Source of the DNA: Amylostereum areolatum
Lineage: Eukaryota > Basidiomycota > Agaricomycetes > Russulales > Stereaceae
Direction of reading: 5' to 3'
Length of the DNA: 64,000 bases
Assembly: GCA_012932865.1 (NCBI GenBank)
Contig: SAXG01000036.1
Coordinates: forward strand, 1-64,000
This document shows positions 31,256 through 41,986 of the stretch, piece after piece. Numbering within the stretch: position 1 is the first letter of the stretch; the number at the start of each line of letters is the position of its first letter. The position numbers and the translations under genes were made by a program. The notes beneath the pieces are model-generated. The model saw only the letters and a program-made list of their open reading frames with translations, had not been told where the DNA came from and did no database searches.

Positions 31256-33016
31256 CAAGCACGCAGCGGTGGTGCACCGACAGGGACAACTGAGGATGGA
31301 ACTGCCGGAGATGAAACCTCATTGGAATCAGAGGACGACAACCCCAGCGGCACCGACGCCGGTGTCGGGGCTCAGGAAATCTCGTCAGTGCAACACCATT
31401 CAACACATGGCCCCAGCGAGGCTCCCGACCCTTTGACCTCCAAGCACAAGCTAGTGAAGGGGCTAAGCCTTGACACATACAAGACCCATGCCCTTGGATA
31501 CTACGCCGATTCAATCGTCTACCTGGGTACGATGGACTCATATTCCACTAAGCGGGTATGTCGTTATCGTCAGTCATCGTCCGACCAGGGAGCTGTAGCA
31601 CTGATGCTGGTGTGTTGCAGCTCGAAACGGAGCATCGTGTTAGCAAGGTCTTTTATCGGCGGACCAACAAGAAGGATTTCCTGAAGCAGATCATCCGTCA
31701 TCACCGCCGTCAGCGCTGGGTGCAACAGATGGAGAACGCACGAGGCAATATGAACCAGCGAGTTGACAACACGGCGGTCGACGGCACGTCCGAGTACACC
31801 ATCGGCCGTACGGAGAACAACCCAGTCAGCCTTCCTGTCTTCTTCAGAGTCTTCGAAGACGATGTTGCTGTCCAGGTCCGTATTCAAAATATTAACTCGT
31901 GTTTGCCTGTGACGATTGTGTCTTACATGGAATCTGCCAGGCTTTGTCGCAGAAGCTGCACACCCATCTCCTGAATCGTATCCGGGCCATGCACATTGAA
32001 GAGCGGCGTGAGCGGGGTGAAGACACTGAGGACCCATGCGACCTGGAGGCTCCTTCCGTCAACGACATCATCCTCAAAAGCGACCGGATATACCGCCACG
32101 AAGTTATGACGGTGACATACACGACGTATGACGTTCGTCGGGATCAAGACACCATTTCGCCCAACGGCCCTCGCCATAACATCATGTCACTCACGCCAAG
32201 CGCCAGTACCTCACTACCCGATGGCCTGGGGAGCGCCGACATGCCTACGAGCCGGTTTCCTTATCGATATGCCCGTGTCCTGGGCATCTACCATGCAAAC
32301 GTCATCTATCGCGGACCCGACGCCCTCGACGCAGAACCCCGACGCATCGACTTTCTCTGGGTTCGCTGGTACGAGCAACAGGCCTTTGTAGGACGCAATG
32401 CATGGGGAGGAAACCGATTGGAACAGCTGTACTTTCCACCGATGTCCCGTGAAGACGCTTTCGGAGTTATTGAACCTGCGGACGTTCTTCGCGGTTGCCA
32501 CATAATACCAACATATTCGCAAGGACGGAAGAGTGAAGACCAGCAGCACGTGTCTAGACATGCAAGGGATGGTGAAGACTGGAAGCGATATTACATGAAC
32601 CGGTGAGAAGTCCAGTTTTTATCCAGGGCGTACAAAATGCTGATTACGATGCAGGTTTGTTGATCGAGATATGCTCATGCGGCATCACTGGGGGAAAGGG
32701 GTAGGGCATACGTACACCCGTGTGGCCAACATGCATGACAATTCGGACCACGGAGTCCTGCAATACGAGGCCAACGAGGCCAGCGATCTGGATGAAGATG
32801 AAATCAACGCTGACACTGACTCGGCTTCAAGTCCAATATCTTTGCCAGAGAGTGAAGACGATGATAGGGAGCCCGTACCATTGGATGAGAAACTAGAGTC
32901 ATCGGACGAATCGAGTGATTCCAATTCCGAGGACGGGGGGCTTGGGGATGATTTAGGGTATGGGCGGTACGTACCGGACGAAGGTGGCGACTCGGAGTGA
33001 GGCGATGTCTTGTTTA

Positions 33017-33807
33017 TAGTGTTGCCAAAGTTCGGTTCAGAACCGCGGTCCGAACCTGAACCGACAGAACCGAACCGACAGTTCGGTCCGGTTCTGGTTC
33101 TGGTTCTGGCTTTCACCCGTCGGTTCAGGTTCAGGTTCGGGCCGGGGAAGAACCGACAGAACCGGCCCGAACCGTGTTCGGCTGTGCAAGGCTGCATGGC
33201 CCTCTCACCTCTCACCCTCACTTCTCATCCTTCCCCGCCTCTCATCCCACTCCTGCTGAAGTACCCCACACCCTACAACACCACCTCTCCACCCTGGTTC
33301 CTTACCCTCCTCCACAAGGCCAACCTCTGTATTCCTCTACACACACCCCTCTGACACTCTCTATGCAGCCTCGCTCAAGCCTCGCTCTCGACAGGTCCTT
33401 CATGCATGAGCCCATCACTGTTGTGACGACGTCAAGTGACAGATGGCCATTGTCATTGACGGCACATTTGAGCCAAGCAGTCGCCATCCCCAGCACCCCC
33501 GCACTCCTTGCTCTTGACCCGCACTCTTCCTTATCACCCTACTGTCTCATCTTGCTACTGTCTCGCTACCCGTTGTCATGTTTCCCCAGGCTGTATGTAC
33601 TACATCTACTGGTACTACTAGTAACCACAGAATGCTAAGTGTTCTAAAGCAAAAATTGGGGTTTGAACCGAGTCCGAACCGAGTTCAAACCTGAACCGAG
33701 GTTCGGTTCAGGTTCAGGTTCAGGTTCACCCCCAGAGGTGTTGGTTCAGGTTCAGGTTCGGGCAAGATGGGTCCCGAACTGAACTGAACTGAACTTCGGC
33801 AACACTA
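33017..33807. mobile_element. 791-bp non-autonomous hAT element (MITE)
   Basis: The ends are about 24-bp inverted repeats starting TAGTGTTGCCRAAGTTCRGTTCAG (33017-33040 and the reverse complement at 33784-33807, two mismatches). They are flanked by a perfect 8-bp target duplication CTTGTTTA (33009-33016, 33808-33815). TAGTGTTGCC ends and 8-bp duplications are classic hAT features. Both subterminal regions are dense in GGTTCA/TGAACC repeats. No transposase is encoded. It landed nine bases after the stop codon of the Plavaka-type gene. Confidence 0.9.
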
Positions 33808-33815
33808 CTTGTTTA

Positions 33816-34387
33816 CACTACCATCCGGGTCTCATATATGAATATGTTGTCTTTGCATGACCCGTGTTGCTCCTTCCGTGGTTAATAAGCACCTAGATGT
33901 CTGGGTTGATGAGAAGGTTGGCCAGCTTTTGATCATCTTCTGACTTATTGTTACTTAATGGACATCCTACTATCATACATGAACCATCCTTGGCCCATCA
34001 ACAACTAGTAGACACACTTTGGAAATCAATTGGCATGTTCCGTCTAAATGGTAATGGTAGGTAATGCATGGTAATGTCTGACATACAGTTATCAGGATGA
34101 TTGTTGATTATCATATATATCTGGGTTTACCCACATCTCACGGATCTCCTGATGTGTCTGGTTCTCATTGTGTCCTTGAATATGCGTGGACCTTGCGCAC
34201 AATGGTATTGTGACTGCCCGGTGTTGAGCAACGCTGTTGTGAACATTGATGATGACTGCTGTCTAGCAGAGAGAGACTGTGGAGGTATTGCAGATGTTGA
34301 ACACGGAGGTTAAGCAAAGAGCGCGTTGAATGCGAGTCTATTATCGCTGACGCGTCGACCAACAACGCGGAGGTCTGGAGGGAGGAT
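33816..34387. other. intergenic, no gene seen
   Basis: AT-rich sequence with no coding character and no recognised element. Confidence 0.4.
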
Positions 34388-34445
34388 CTCAGCCAATCAC
34401 AGACGAGGAGGAAACCAGTTTCCCCCTCGTCTGTGATTGGCTGAG
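34388..34445. repeat. 28-bp near-perfect hairpin with 2-nt loop
   Basis: Left arm 34388-34415 (CTCAGCCAATCACAGACGAG...) pairs with right arm 34418-34445, with one mismatch in 28 and a CA spacer. Each arm carries a CCAAT/ATTGG box. It may be the centre of a fold-back element or a bidirectional promoter palindrome. Confidence 0.85.
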
Positions 34446-34672
34446 TCGCGCACAGCAGGCCTTGACGTCGCCGCGCTTGATGAGCGGAGCAGAGCCTGAA
34501 ACGTGCCGTTAGCTAATTAGGACTTTGGAATTGTTTGGAAGAGAGTGACCATGCGAAAGGCTTGCGTGGTGTGCTGGATGGAAGGATGGAAGAGATGGGG
34601 ATAATTGATAATGTTAGACGGTCGTTGGACGTTGGACGATCCCAGCTGGCAGCCGCTGCCCACCAAGTTCCT

Positions 34673-34938
34673 TTTCGCACGCCTTCAAGTGTCTTTCGTG
34701 CGTTTCAAGTTCCTTTCGCGCATTTCAAGTTCCTTTTGCACTTTCAAGCTCCTTGCACACGGGCTTTTTGTTCAATCGGGAGGGACAATTACGTGTTTAC
34801 AAATGCTCAGGAGATTTCGATCCCCATGCTTAAGCTGGAAGGAACAATGTAGAGTAAGTAGGAAAGAGCGGGAACCTGCGCAGGACGGGAGTCAGCAAGG
34901 GAAAGTAACTAACGAAAGGAGCGCAAAAGGAACTTTTG
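34673..34938. repeat. candidate fold-back element with AAGTTCCTTTT ends
   Basis: AAGTTCCTTTTCGC at 34673 is inverted at the right end (GCGCAAAAGGAACTT, about 34921-34936), and three more direct copies of CAAGTTCCTTT or a close variant lie between 34700 and 34750. The motif is the same as the subterminal words of the MULE at 4.6-11.3 kb, so this may be a deletion derivative. No clean target duplication is seen. Confidence 0.4.
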
Positions 34939-35055
34939 GGGGGTACATGCTAGACTTGTAACCCATTTGATCTAACAAGCCACTGACGAAGGTAAGTACA
35001 CGCACCCGAAACTCTGAAATACATAGCAGAATCGCTGCTCTGTACTGCTCGCCGC

Positions 35056-35108
35056 GGTGACATCATCGACCCACACATTTTGAAAACACGTGGGTCGATG
35101 ATGTCACC
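35056..35108. repeat. 19-bp perfect inverted repeat with 15-nt loop
   Basis: GGTGACATCATCGACCCAC at 35056-35074 pairs perfectly with 35090-35108; the loop is ACATTTTGAAAACAC. The TGACATCA core resembles a bZIP site on each arm. Confidence 0.85.
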
Positions 35109-35599
35109 ATGGTGCGCCCAAGGCAGTCCCTTGTGGGCACATCCGCACTGCACAACGACGACAGCACGATGTGCTTGAGTTGAGGTCGTTGGTGGACAGA
35201 GTCGTCGAACCCGACTTCGGAGTCGTACAGCGCGTCTGCAGTACTCACCTGGCCAATCAATTAATCAGGAGCGCTCTTGGCTCTTGTCGGGCCAAACTCT
35301 CGAGAACAAGGTGATGCCGACGAATGTCGAATGTTGCGTTCCTCGCCGAAATCTATGGACTTTATGTGTGGTTGTGATTAGAAGAGTTGGTTCATAGGGC
35401 AGCAGGAAAGGGGAGACTGGGTAGGACGTACAAGTGTCGGCAGACGTCGACCCAGCGTCGACCGTTTGACGGTTCCGTCTTGCAGTTGCTCACGTAATAG
35501 AACAAATGGGTGCGCACGTGCTAGAGCGTGCCGGACGAAGATGGTACGTCTGGGAGGACTTCGGGAAGGGGGGATCGTAAAAGGTAGGCGTGAAAGCAC

Positions 35600-35745
35600 T
35601 GGAAAGTTACTTCTCAGTGGCCGCAAGTTGATTTTGGAGGCAAGGGTGACAAAGGGCCGGGCAAAAGGTGCTTGCCGCGCCAAAAGTGCTCTCAAGTTAC
35701 TTTTGCAGAGGAAAGCGAGTCCGGGAAGTTACTTTCGTAACAATC
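35600..35745. repeat. cluster of AAGTTACTTT words
   Basis: AAGTTACTTCTC, CAAGTTACTTTTGC and GAAGTTACTTTCG occur at about 35606, 35693 and 35728. They match the motif at the putative ends of the MULE (for example CAAGTTACTTTTGTTGC near 11272) and in the fold-back unit at 34.7-34.9 kb. Confidence 0.45.
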
Positions 35746-36140
35746 GGTCTTGGAGTTGGGGGGAAAGTTTGAAATCTGAAAGTTTGGCCGTGGCGGCGGC
35801 GCGAGACGACGATGGACACGTGCCGCAAAGTCCCCAGGCCCGACCCCGTCGCCGGTTCGACTCCTCCTGTCGACGACTCACAGCTACACGACCACGACGA
35901 CCCAACGACGAGTCCCCGACGACGTTTGCCGCCCCCTTGCCCCACCTCCGATATATATATACTCAACCTTTTACGCTGGGTAAGTCCCCCAGAATCAATA
36001 ATACCATTACCTAATGTGTAGCCCTGGTGTTTGCAGTGACGAGCAACAACCACGGCGTCGCTGGCAATAATTTTCCTCCATAACGGGATCTGAATCATCC
36101 GGGGACCCGCGCATCTTTCCAAACCGACGAAGACCGACCA

Positions 36141-38162
36141 ATGGATGAGGCGACGAGTAAAACCGGTGAAGGAAAGCCAGGGACGGAGACACTGTACGTC
36201 CTTTCGCTACTCGGTCTCGTAATGCGCTCATATTCCGCGGCAATAGCCTCCAGCAAGCGCTATCTACTGTTCTGGGGGCGACGTATTCAAGAACTCGACA
36301 GTATCATTAACGTCGGCCGTGGAGACACAGTTCTTATAGGTCAACTGGACAACGAGCTCCGCTGTCTCGACGACCTAGCATGCCAACTCCGGGCGCGCCG
36401 CAACGCGTGTTGTCCACTCTTCCGCCTTCCACCCGAAATTCTCAGCGAGATTGTCACCATCGTCGCCATCCATAGTCCTCCAGGTCCCCTTCGCGATGTC
36501 GGTCAATCCAGAGGACTCAAGGGCATAAGAACCCCACCCCGTACCCTTGGGTGGATCACACTCGGGCATGTATGTCGGCAATTCAGAGCTCTTGTCCTCA
36601 ATCTTCCCACCCTCTGGGCCTCCGCCGTCACTTCTCTTCCCAATACCCAAGAAATCTTTCTCGAACGCGCAAAGGCCGCGCCACTCACGATCATGCTGGA
36701 TACGGACAAGCACCCAATACCATTACCAAAGGACACTATCAAGTTTGCCGTCGATAATTTCCATCGCGCGCGAGTGTTCGAGGTGAGAGAATCGGGACGG
36801 ATGCCGGTTACCGTCTTGACTCCCGCCGCCTTCAAACAACTTGAACAGCCACAACCCCTACCTCTCGAGCGGATGATCGCAGCTATCGACGAAGTCATAC
36901 ATTTCCCTGACGGGTGGGTAGATCGCTATAATCTTCCGCCGTTGAACGCCCCTCGTCTTCAGCACCTATCCCTCAAGAACATGTACTTCCCCAGCACATC
37001 AACCTCTCTTACCTACCTTGAGCTTGTTCGTAGTGGCCCTAGTGCTTTGGTCGGCATCCCCCCTCCAGCAGACGACATTCTCACCGCTCTGCGGTTCCTC
37101 CCACGCCTCCAAGTCCTTCGCCTTATCAAGACCATTCCCGTCCTTACAGACCTTCCCGCTCGCCGCCGCGACGAGGCAATCTCCCTTCCTCACCTCACCG
37201 AATTATGGGCTTACGGCCCGCGCACGTGCTGCCTCGCGCTCTGGTCCCACCTTATCGTCCCCGTTACCGCCAATCTCCGCTTCCGTGTCGACTATGTGGA
37301 TAACCGCGACTTGGATTTCGAGGACGACGGTGTGAACAGCCTTGCGCCCTTCACCGACCCGCACCGCATGGACTTCCTACGCGCCTTGTCCACCCACGTT
37401 CGCGCGAGCCGCGACATCACGGGCCTCTCCATCTTCGACGACGATGCCGAAGAATCGATTCGGATATGCCTCTGCGTCCGCGAGGAGAACGCGATCGGCG
37501 ATCCTGACGAGGGATGGACGGGTCCGTTCGCGCGGGGCTTTGCTTTCCGGCTCGATGTCACGTTCTACCGTTGGGAGTGTCAAGAACCGCATTTCGTTGA
37601 TGTGTTCGAGTGTGTTGTAGCGGAATACGGTCTGGCGGGTGTAGCGGTGTTGGAACTGGGTTCGCTGATGGATTACGGGACCCGGAAGTGGAGGGAGCTG
37701 TTGGATAAATTCAAGAACGTGCACACGCTCGCTCTGGATGGAATGCCGACGAGTTCGTTGATGAAAGCTCTTGGAACCCCCGCTTCTGACAGTCCGCTTC
37801 TCTTACCTGCGCTCAAGAGCGTCCAGCTATCCTCCTTGGTGCTCTACCAAGGAACCACGGACCAGGGTGATTACGATTTTCTCGACGGCATGAACTACCA
37901 AGCTTTCCTCGACTTGTGGACGTGGCGATCAGCTCAGGAGCGCGGGCTTCAGCAGATCATCCTCGATAACTTGGACATGGAACCAGCGCACCCTGTAACT
38001 GAGTCAGTAACGACGGACGGATTCATAGCGCGCCTCAAAGAGATCGTTCCTAGTGTCGAGCTCAAGGAAGAGCATCCTCAATACGCACACTCGCAGGCTC
38101 TGCTAGCTTCAGCGCTTTTAGGTGCTGCGATGCCGGTGGGTACTCCTTATAAACGTTTGTAA
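36141..38162 (+). CDS. F-box protein, single exon, 673 aa
   Basis: ATG at 36141 (MDEATSKTGEGKPG) follows a TATATATATA run at about 35950. A helical stretch leads to LACQLRARRNACCPLFRLPPEILSEIVTIVA: the (L)PPEIL...I segment is the F-box that docks on Skp1 in an SCF ubiquitin ligase. IGWITLGHVCRQFRALVLNLPTLWA completes the F-box-like domain. The rest is a leucine-rich substrate-recognition region with irregular repeats (LQHLSLKNMYFP, LTYLELVRSG, LQVLRLIKTIP, LTELWAYGP, VHTLALDGMPTSSLMKAL). The family is very large in mushrooms and substrates are unknown. It is intact and intron-less. A paralogue lies at 55961-58774 on the other strand. Convergent with the oxidoreductase gene. Confidence 0.85.
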   Translation: MDEATSKTGEGKPGTETLYVLSLLGLVMRSYSAAIASSKRYLLFWGRRIQELDSIINVGRGDTVLIGQLDNELRCLDDLACQLRARRNACCPLFRLPPEILSEIVTIVAIHSPPGPLRDVGQSRGLKGIRTPPRTLGWITLGHVCRQFRALVLNLPTLWASAVTSLPNTQEIFLERAKAAPLTIMLDTDKHPIPLPKDTIKFAVDNFHRARVFEVRESGRMPVTVLTPAAFKQLEQPQPLPLERMIAAIDEVIHFPDGWVDRYNLPPLNAPRLQHLSLKNMYFPSTSTSLTYLELVRSGPSALVGIPPPADDILTALRFLPRLQVLRLIKTIPVLTDLPARRRDEAISLPHLTELWAYGPRTCCLALWSHLIVPVTANLRFRVDYVDNRDLDFEDDGVNSLAPFTDPHRMDFLRALSTHVRASRDITGLSIFDDDAEESIRICLCVREENAIGDPDEGWTGPFARGFAFRLDVTFYRWECQEPHFVDVFECVVAEYGLAGVAVLELGSLMDYGTRKWRELLDKFKNVHTLALDGMPTSSLMKALGTPASDSPLLLPALKSVQLSSLVLYQGTTDQGDYDFLDGMNYQAFLDLWTWRSAQERGLQQIILDNLDMEPAHPVTESVTTDGFIARLKEIVPSVELKEEHPQYAHSQALLASALLGAAMPVGTPYKRL

Positions 38163-38570
38163 GGGTTCTGCACTGATGAAACCTTGTAGGTCTCGCCGGA
38201 ATAATCGCGATCGTAATTCGGACCTTCATTTATATCTCCAAACTGTTATTCCATCGTACCGTATTGTATGCAGCCTGTAGCGTCTTAATAAACTTACCAA
38301 GTACATACTAGTGACAATGTCCAGCTGGACGTATCTGAACTTGCCTTCTTGTGCCTGCAAGTTCGATGTGTATATATGATCGTCCATTGCGTGTGTGCTA
38401 GAGGAACCACTGAAAACCAAACTAAGACGGAATACGACGCAGCGCCAACCCAATATATAAGTAGTAAAGACGGTCGATTAGTGTGAAGAGGATGGTATCA
38501 GTAGAGCGTAGAAATGGAAAGGGAGTGCGTAGGTGCAAGGGTTTTAGCCTTCGACATATCAAAATAAACT

Positions 38571-40619
38571 TCAGAACTTGAATCCCCCCGCCAGGCCCAT
38601 CACGTTTTCCGGGTCAATCGCAGCCTTGATCGCCTTGAGCTTGGCCACATTTCCGCCATAGATGCTCTCCAGCGGCGTGTCCGGCAACGCATAATTCCCA
38701 TACACGGCTGCACCGGAAACATCTTGGCCTTCGGCAAGCGCGGCGTCGCGGATGCTGTCCGTGATATCTGCCATAACACCACGAACGAAGTTGTCCGAGG
38801 AAGGGAGGGTCCACGAGAAATACAGATTGGTTGGAAGAAGAGGCTGAGAGCGCGAGGGAGGGTATGCGGAGTCGGTGCCGTAAGAAAAGAGGGCGGGATC
38901 GAAGGGCTCGATGTCAAACGAGATGAAAGAGGATGCATCGGTGAGGGCGAGACGGGGACCCCAGGACTAGTGTGGCCGTCAGCAGGAATGCAGCGGTATA
39001 TCAAGGACGTGCTCACGTTGGTCGCATTCTCAAGGAGCGAAAGGATTGAAGGCGTGTATTGCAGAATGGACACGGTCGCAAATGCCGCTCTGGGAGGATC
39101 TGTTAGATATGATACGCAAAGGCGAGTCAGCACTCACCGAGGACCCTCGAGTGGATTAGTCGCCTGGGATCGACTGGATCAAATCAACGAACGATCGCGT
39201 CTTCACATCCTCAGTGAAGTGGGGGATGGCTAGGAATGCGTCAAACACGCCGTTGGGAGGGGTAGGACCATCGTAGAACAGGATAAGGGACACGCCAGGC
39301 TGGGAGGGATCATTCGTCAATTCTGGCCAACGGACCGACCAACAGAAGAGGACTGCTCACGATTCCGACTACAGCGTTGTACGCGGGGAGGATAGCCGCC
39401 TTCTTGTCTGTGCTTTGGGAAAAGTTCGCGACCGCGGCGGAAACTTTGGGTAGATGGTCGCCGGTAATGGTGATGAGTCCGCCCTGCCTCGGACATTCTA
39501 CATCAACAACGACGCCCGGGTATGTAACAACATACAGGCGACGTACCCATACATCCGTTTGAGGATGAGTGATCAGGGTAAACTTGGTGACGATGCCCTG
39601 CGCGCGCCAAACACGATCAAAAGGTTTTTCTCAGGCTTACGAAACGCTGGCATAGTTCTCACGAAATTATTTGACCCCCCCTAGGCAGAGATACCTTAGT
39701 ACGTTGCTAATCCACCACGTAGAGAGTACGTACCCTGAGTGCGAACCAAAGGTCCTCGTCTGCGCTCGTCACGGTGGTAATGGTGCCATTGGGCAATACG
39801 AGTTCATACGCAACGATGTTGTCGATCGTCAGACCGTACTGATTCGTCTTCCACGAATATCCTGCGATCGCCGTCAGCTCGCCCCCGAGCAACATGCATC
39901 AGGGCGTATGACAAAGCGATGACGCACCTCCACCAAGGGTGAACCCTGCGACCCCAACACCCGGAACACGGCCTCCGACGACGTTCACGCCGGATCCATC
40001 CAATGCCTCGTATACGTCGTCCCAGAGGAGTCCGGCGCCGACCTCCACGGTCCCTTCCGCGGGATTGTTCGTCACATTCGCAAACCGCGTCATGGAGATG
40101 TGCACGCCCGTTGTCGACGAGAAGCCGACGTTCGTCGCATGGCCGCCTCCCTTCACCTAAGTGTACCAAGAACAGAGCCGAGGTGAGGTCGCGTCATGAG
40201 AAGGATTGGAAATGACGCACTGCAAAGGGCGTACGCGAAGCAGCCACTATTTTCAACTGCAATGGAAATAACAGGATCAAGGGTCAGCGCCGGTCAGCGC
40301 GATCATAGAAGAGGAGCAGGAACGGGAGCGGGGGCGTACGATAGTTGCCACATCCTCAGCTGTCCCCGGCTCAACAGAGCAGGCGGCTTGCTCTGTGCTG
40401 GATTGGGCCCAATGTTTGATATCCTGACTGTAGTTGATCGACACTGAACACGGCGGTCAGAACCGACAGAGAAAGTTGGGCCATGAGACACTCACGAGGA
40501 TGGTAAACGTCCGACGCCGATGACAGAGCGCTCGAAATGTTCTTGCAGACGGCATCGTACTTGCAGTACGCCGTCGCCGCGAGGGATAGACAGACTGCGA
40601 CGGGGGCCTTGACAAACAT
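38571..40619 (-). CDS. secreted FAD-linked oxidoreductase (PCMH-type, BBE-like)
   Basis: The start at 40619 gives a signal peptide (MFVKAPVAVCLSLAATAYC). Exons then encode NYSQDIKHWAQSS and CSVEPGTAEDVATI, the entry to the PCMH FAD-binding fold. Next are VKGGGHATNVGFSSTTGVHI, where the His of GGH is the usual covalent FAD attachment residue, then GTVEVGAGLLWDDVYEALDG, GGRVPGVGVAGFTLGGG, GYSWKTNQYGLTIDNIVAYE and GIVTKFTLITHPQTDV. The last exon holds ALPDTPLESIYGGNVAKLKAI and IDPENVMGLAGGFKF, the BBE-type C-terminus, stop at 38571. At least eight short introns. Enzymes of this family oxidise sugars, alcohols or secondary metabolites outside the cell; the substrate cannot be inferred. Confidence 0.85.
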
Positions 40620-40629
40620 CCCGGGGGCG

Positions 40630-41980
40630 AGGAAGAACGCTGGCTTCTACGCCTCGCGACCAATTTTATAGCTTTTCCGTTTGTTATTCCAGGTACAAGC
40701 GATGGGAACTCTGGAGCTGTACGTACGTGCTGTCCATCGATTCATGGCCATGAAATGAACGCCTGGGTCGCCGAGTCCTTGGGCCGCGTCGCAGGTGTAT
40801 TTACAACGCCTTGGCGGACGGTCACGCAAAAGACGCCAAAGAAGCGGACGATAGATGAGTTATTGAACCGAATACCCCCCTGGTTTGACCCTTGAACGTT
40901 CACTGCAATTGGGCGAATGCTGTCAACGTCAGATAACTAGCGCGTTTCGGTGAAGGGAGACATTTGTCCAGGGCCTCAGTTGACTCCGGATATTGGAGGA
41001 AAGGACAAACAGGGCTGAGAAAGTGCGAGTAATTTGGGCTGTCCATGCTCTCCGAGGATCAGTCTGAGTTTTCGAGCCTTGACGCTTGTAGCTTGAAATG
41101 AAAGTAAGGAAGTTGCCGGCGATGGGGAATTGACTTGACAAGGTTTGAGAACCCGACGGTGAATAAGTACGAGTGGATATAAAGTGACAATACATGTCGG
41201 GCGAGCAGGCTCCGCGTACGGTGTACCTTGGAGTGAGGATACTATATGGTCGGGCAGGGGGTGCCGAACGCCAAAGCAAAGCTGGACGCATCCAAGATCG
41301 CGTAATCTTCGACGGGGATATCGAAGACGAGCCTAATGCTAAACTAGACTTTAGCAGCGTCAGTTTTTCAGCGCCTGTCAACACGCTTGTATGTCGATCT
41401 GCTGATTCAGACGGTGACAGCGTGGACGAGGCGTGGAAGACGATTGTGCAACCGCGACGTCTGGACCGACACGTTCAGACCACCAGGTATGCCTCACGCA
41501 TATGTGCGGGCACATGCATGAGAACGTTACGACTATTGGCGGAAGTTCCCCCTTCTCATGCATGCGGTCCATCTGATACCAAGCTCAGCGGAGGTCATAG
41601 CCAGCATGCACCTGCACGTACTATGCTTCGGATCGCCAAGAGTCCGAGGACAGGAAGAGTGAAGACCTGGAAATGGCGTTTTGTACACAGAAAACTGTCC
41701 GCCCCTTGACTTTACCGCTGTGCCGGAATGTCATGCTGTCATGGAAGTATTGGTTCGACACCTTAAACGAGAGAAAATGTCGGAGAGGATGAGAACCCGG
41801 CGATAGAACCTGACAAATGTCGGCGAAAGTGCACTTGCGGGTGGTACGATGTCACGGACGGTGTCAAAGGCATGGCAGCAGCGATCCAGCCATCGCCCGA
41901 TTGGAGAAATAGCGCAAAAAGAGCGGTACATACACAAAGCGTACAACTTCTCCGTGAACGAATGTCCACAAACCCCCACC
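40630..41980. other. intergenic, no supported gene
   Basis: Overlapping frames on both strands (for example 41194-41709 plus, 40929-41384 minus) lack splice structure and family resemblance. A near-palindrome around 41511-41563 (ATGCATGAGAA ... TTCTCATGCATG) is the only visible structure. Confidence 0.4.
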
Positions 41981-41986
41981 GACACC

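Larger units (their letters stand above)
27851..33000 (+). pseudogene. Plavaka/KDZ-type DNA transposase, broken by a solo LTR and a stop
   Basis: The start at 27851 gives MADGFPKTCECLEVFDKPAG..KHLRTC, the N-terminal C2H2-like finger usual in this family. The transposase core follows in several exons: DLHHRPLVPMIRDKLMDPYS, VALMLGSDESHL, WPVYNLYGN, RELFHAQLKILID, TSDYPEK-VLVATVRHLGRCPCPRC and the conserved FAVDIMHDFELGVWKSLF. After a 483-bp solo LTR (30271-30753) the frame resumes with ARLMKLLF..VHWHGLAKLRLHTEDT, meets TAA at 30935-30937, then an Arg-Gly repeat tract. Next come TYKTHALGYYADSIVYLGT and the typical C-terminal exons (FLWVRWYEQQAF, CHIIP, FVDRDMLMRHHWGKGVGHTY), with an acidic tail to TGA 32998-33000. 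Plavaka elements belong to the CACTA-like group. Its terminal repeats were not found. Confidence 0.8.

Noticed and set aside
30679..31353. Minus-strand frame rich in Arg-Pro
   Set aside because: Purely the antisense translation of the GGTCGA repeat.
33174..33638. 154-codon frame inside the second hAT MITE
   Set aside because: Low-complexity Pro/Ser/Leu translation of repeat-rich DNA with no transposase motif.
41194..41709. 171-codon plus-strand frame between the oxidoreductase and eIF2-beta genes
   Set aside because: Opposed by an equally long minus frame; neither has splice sites in phase, a good start context or recognisable sequence.
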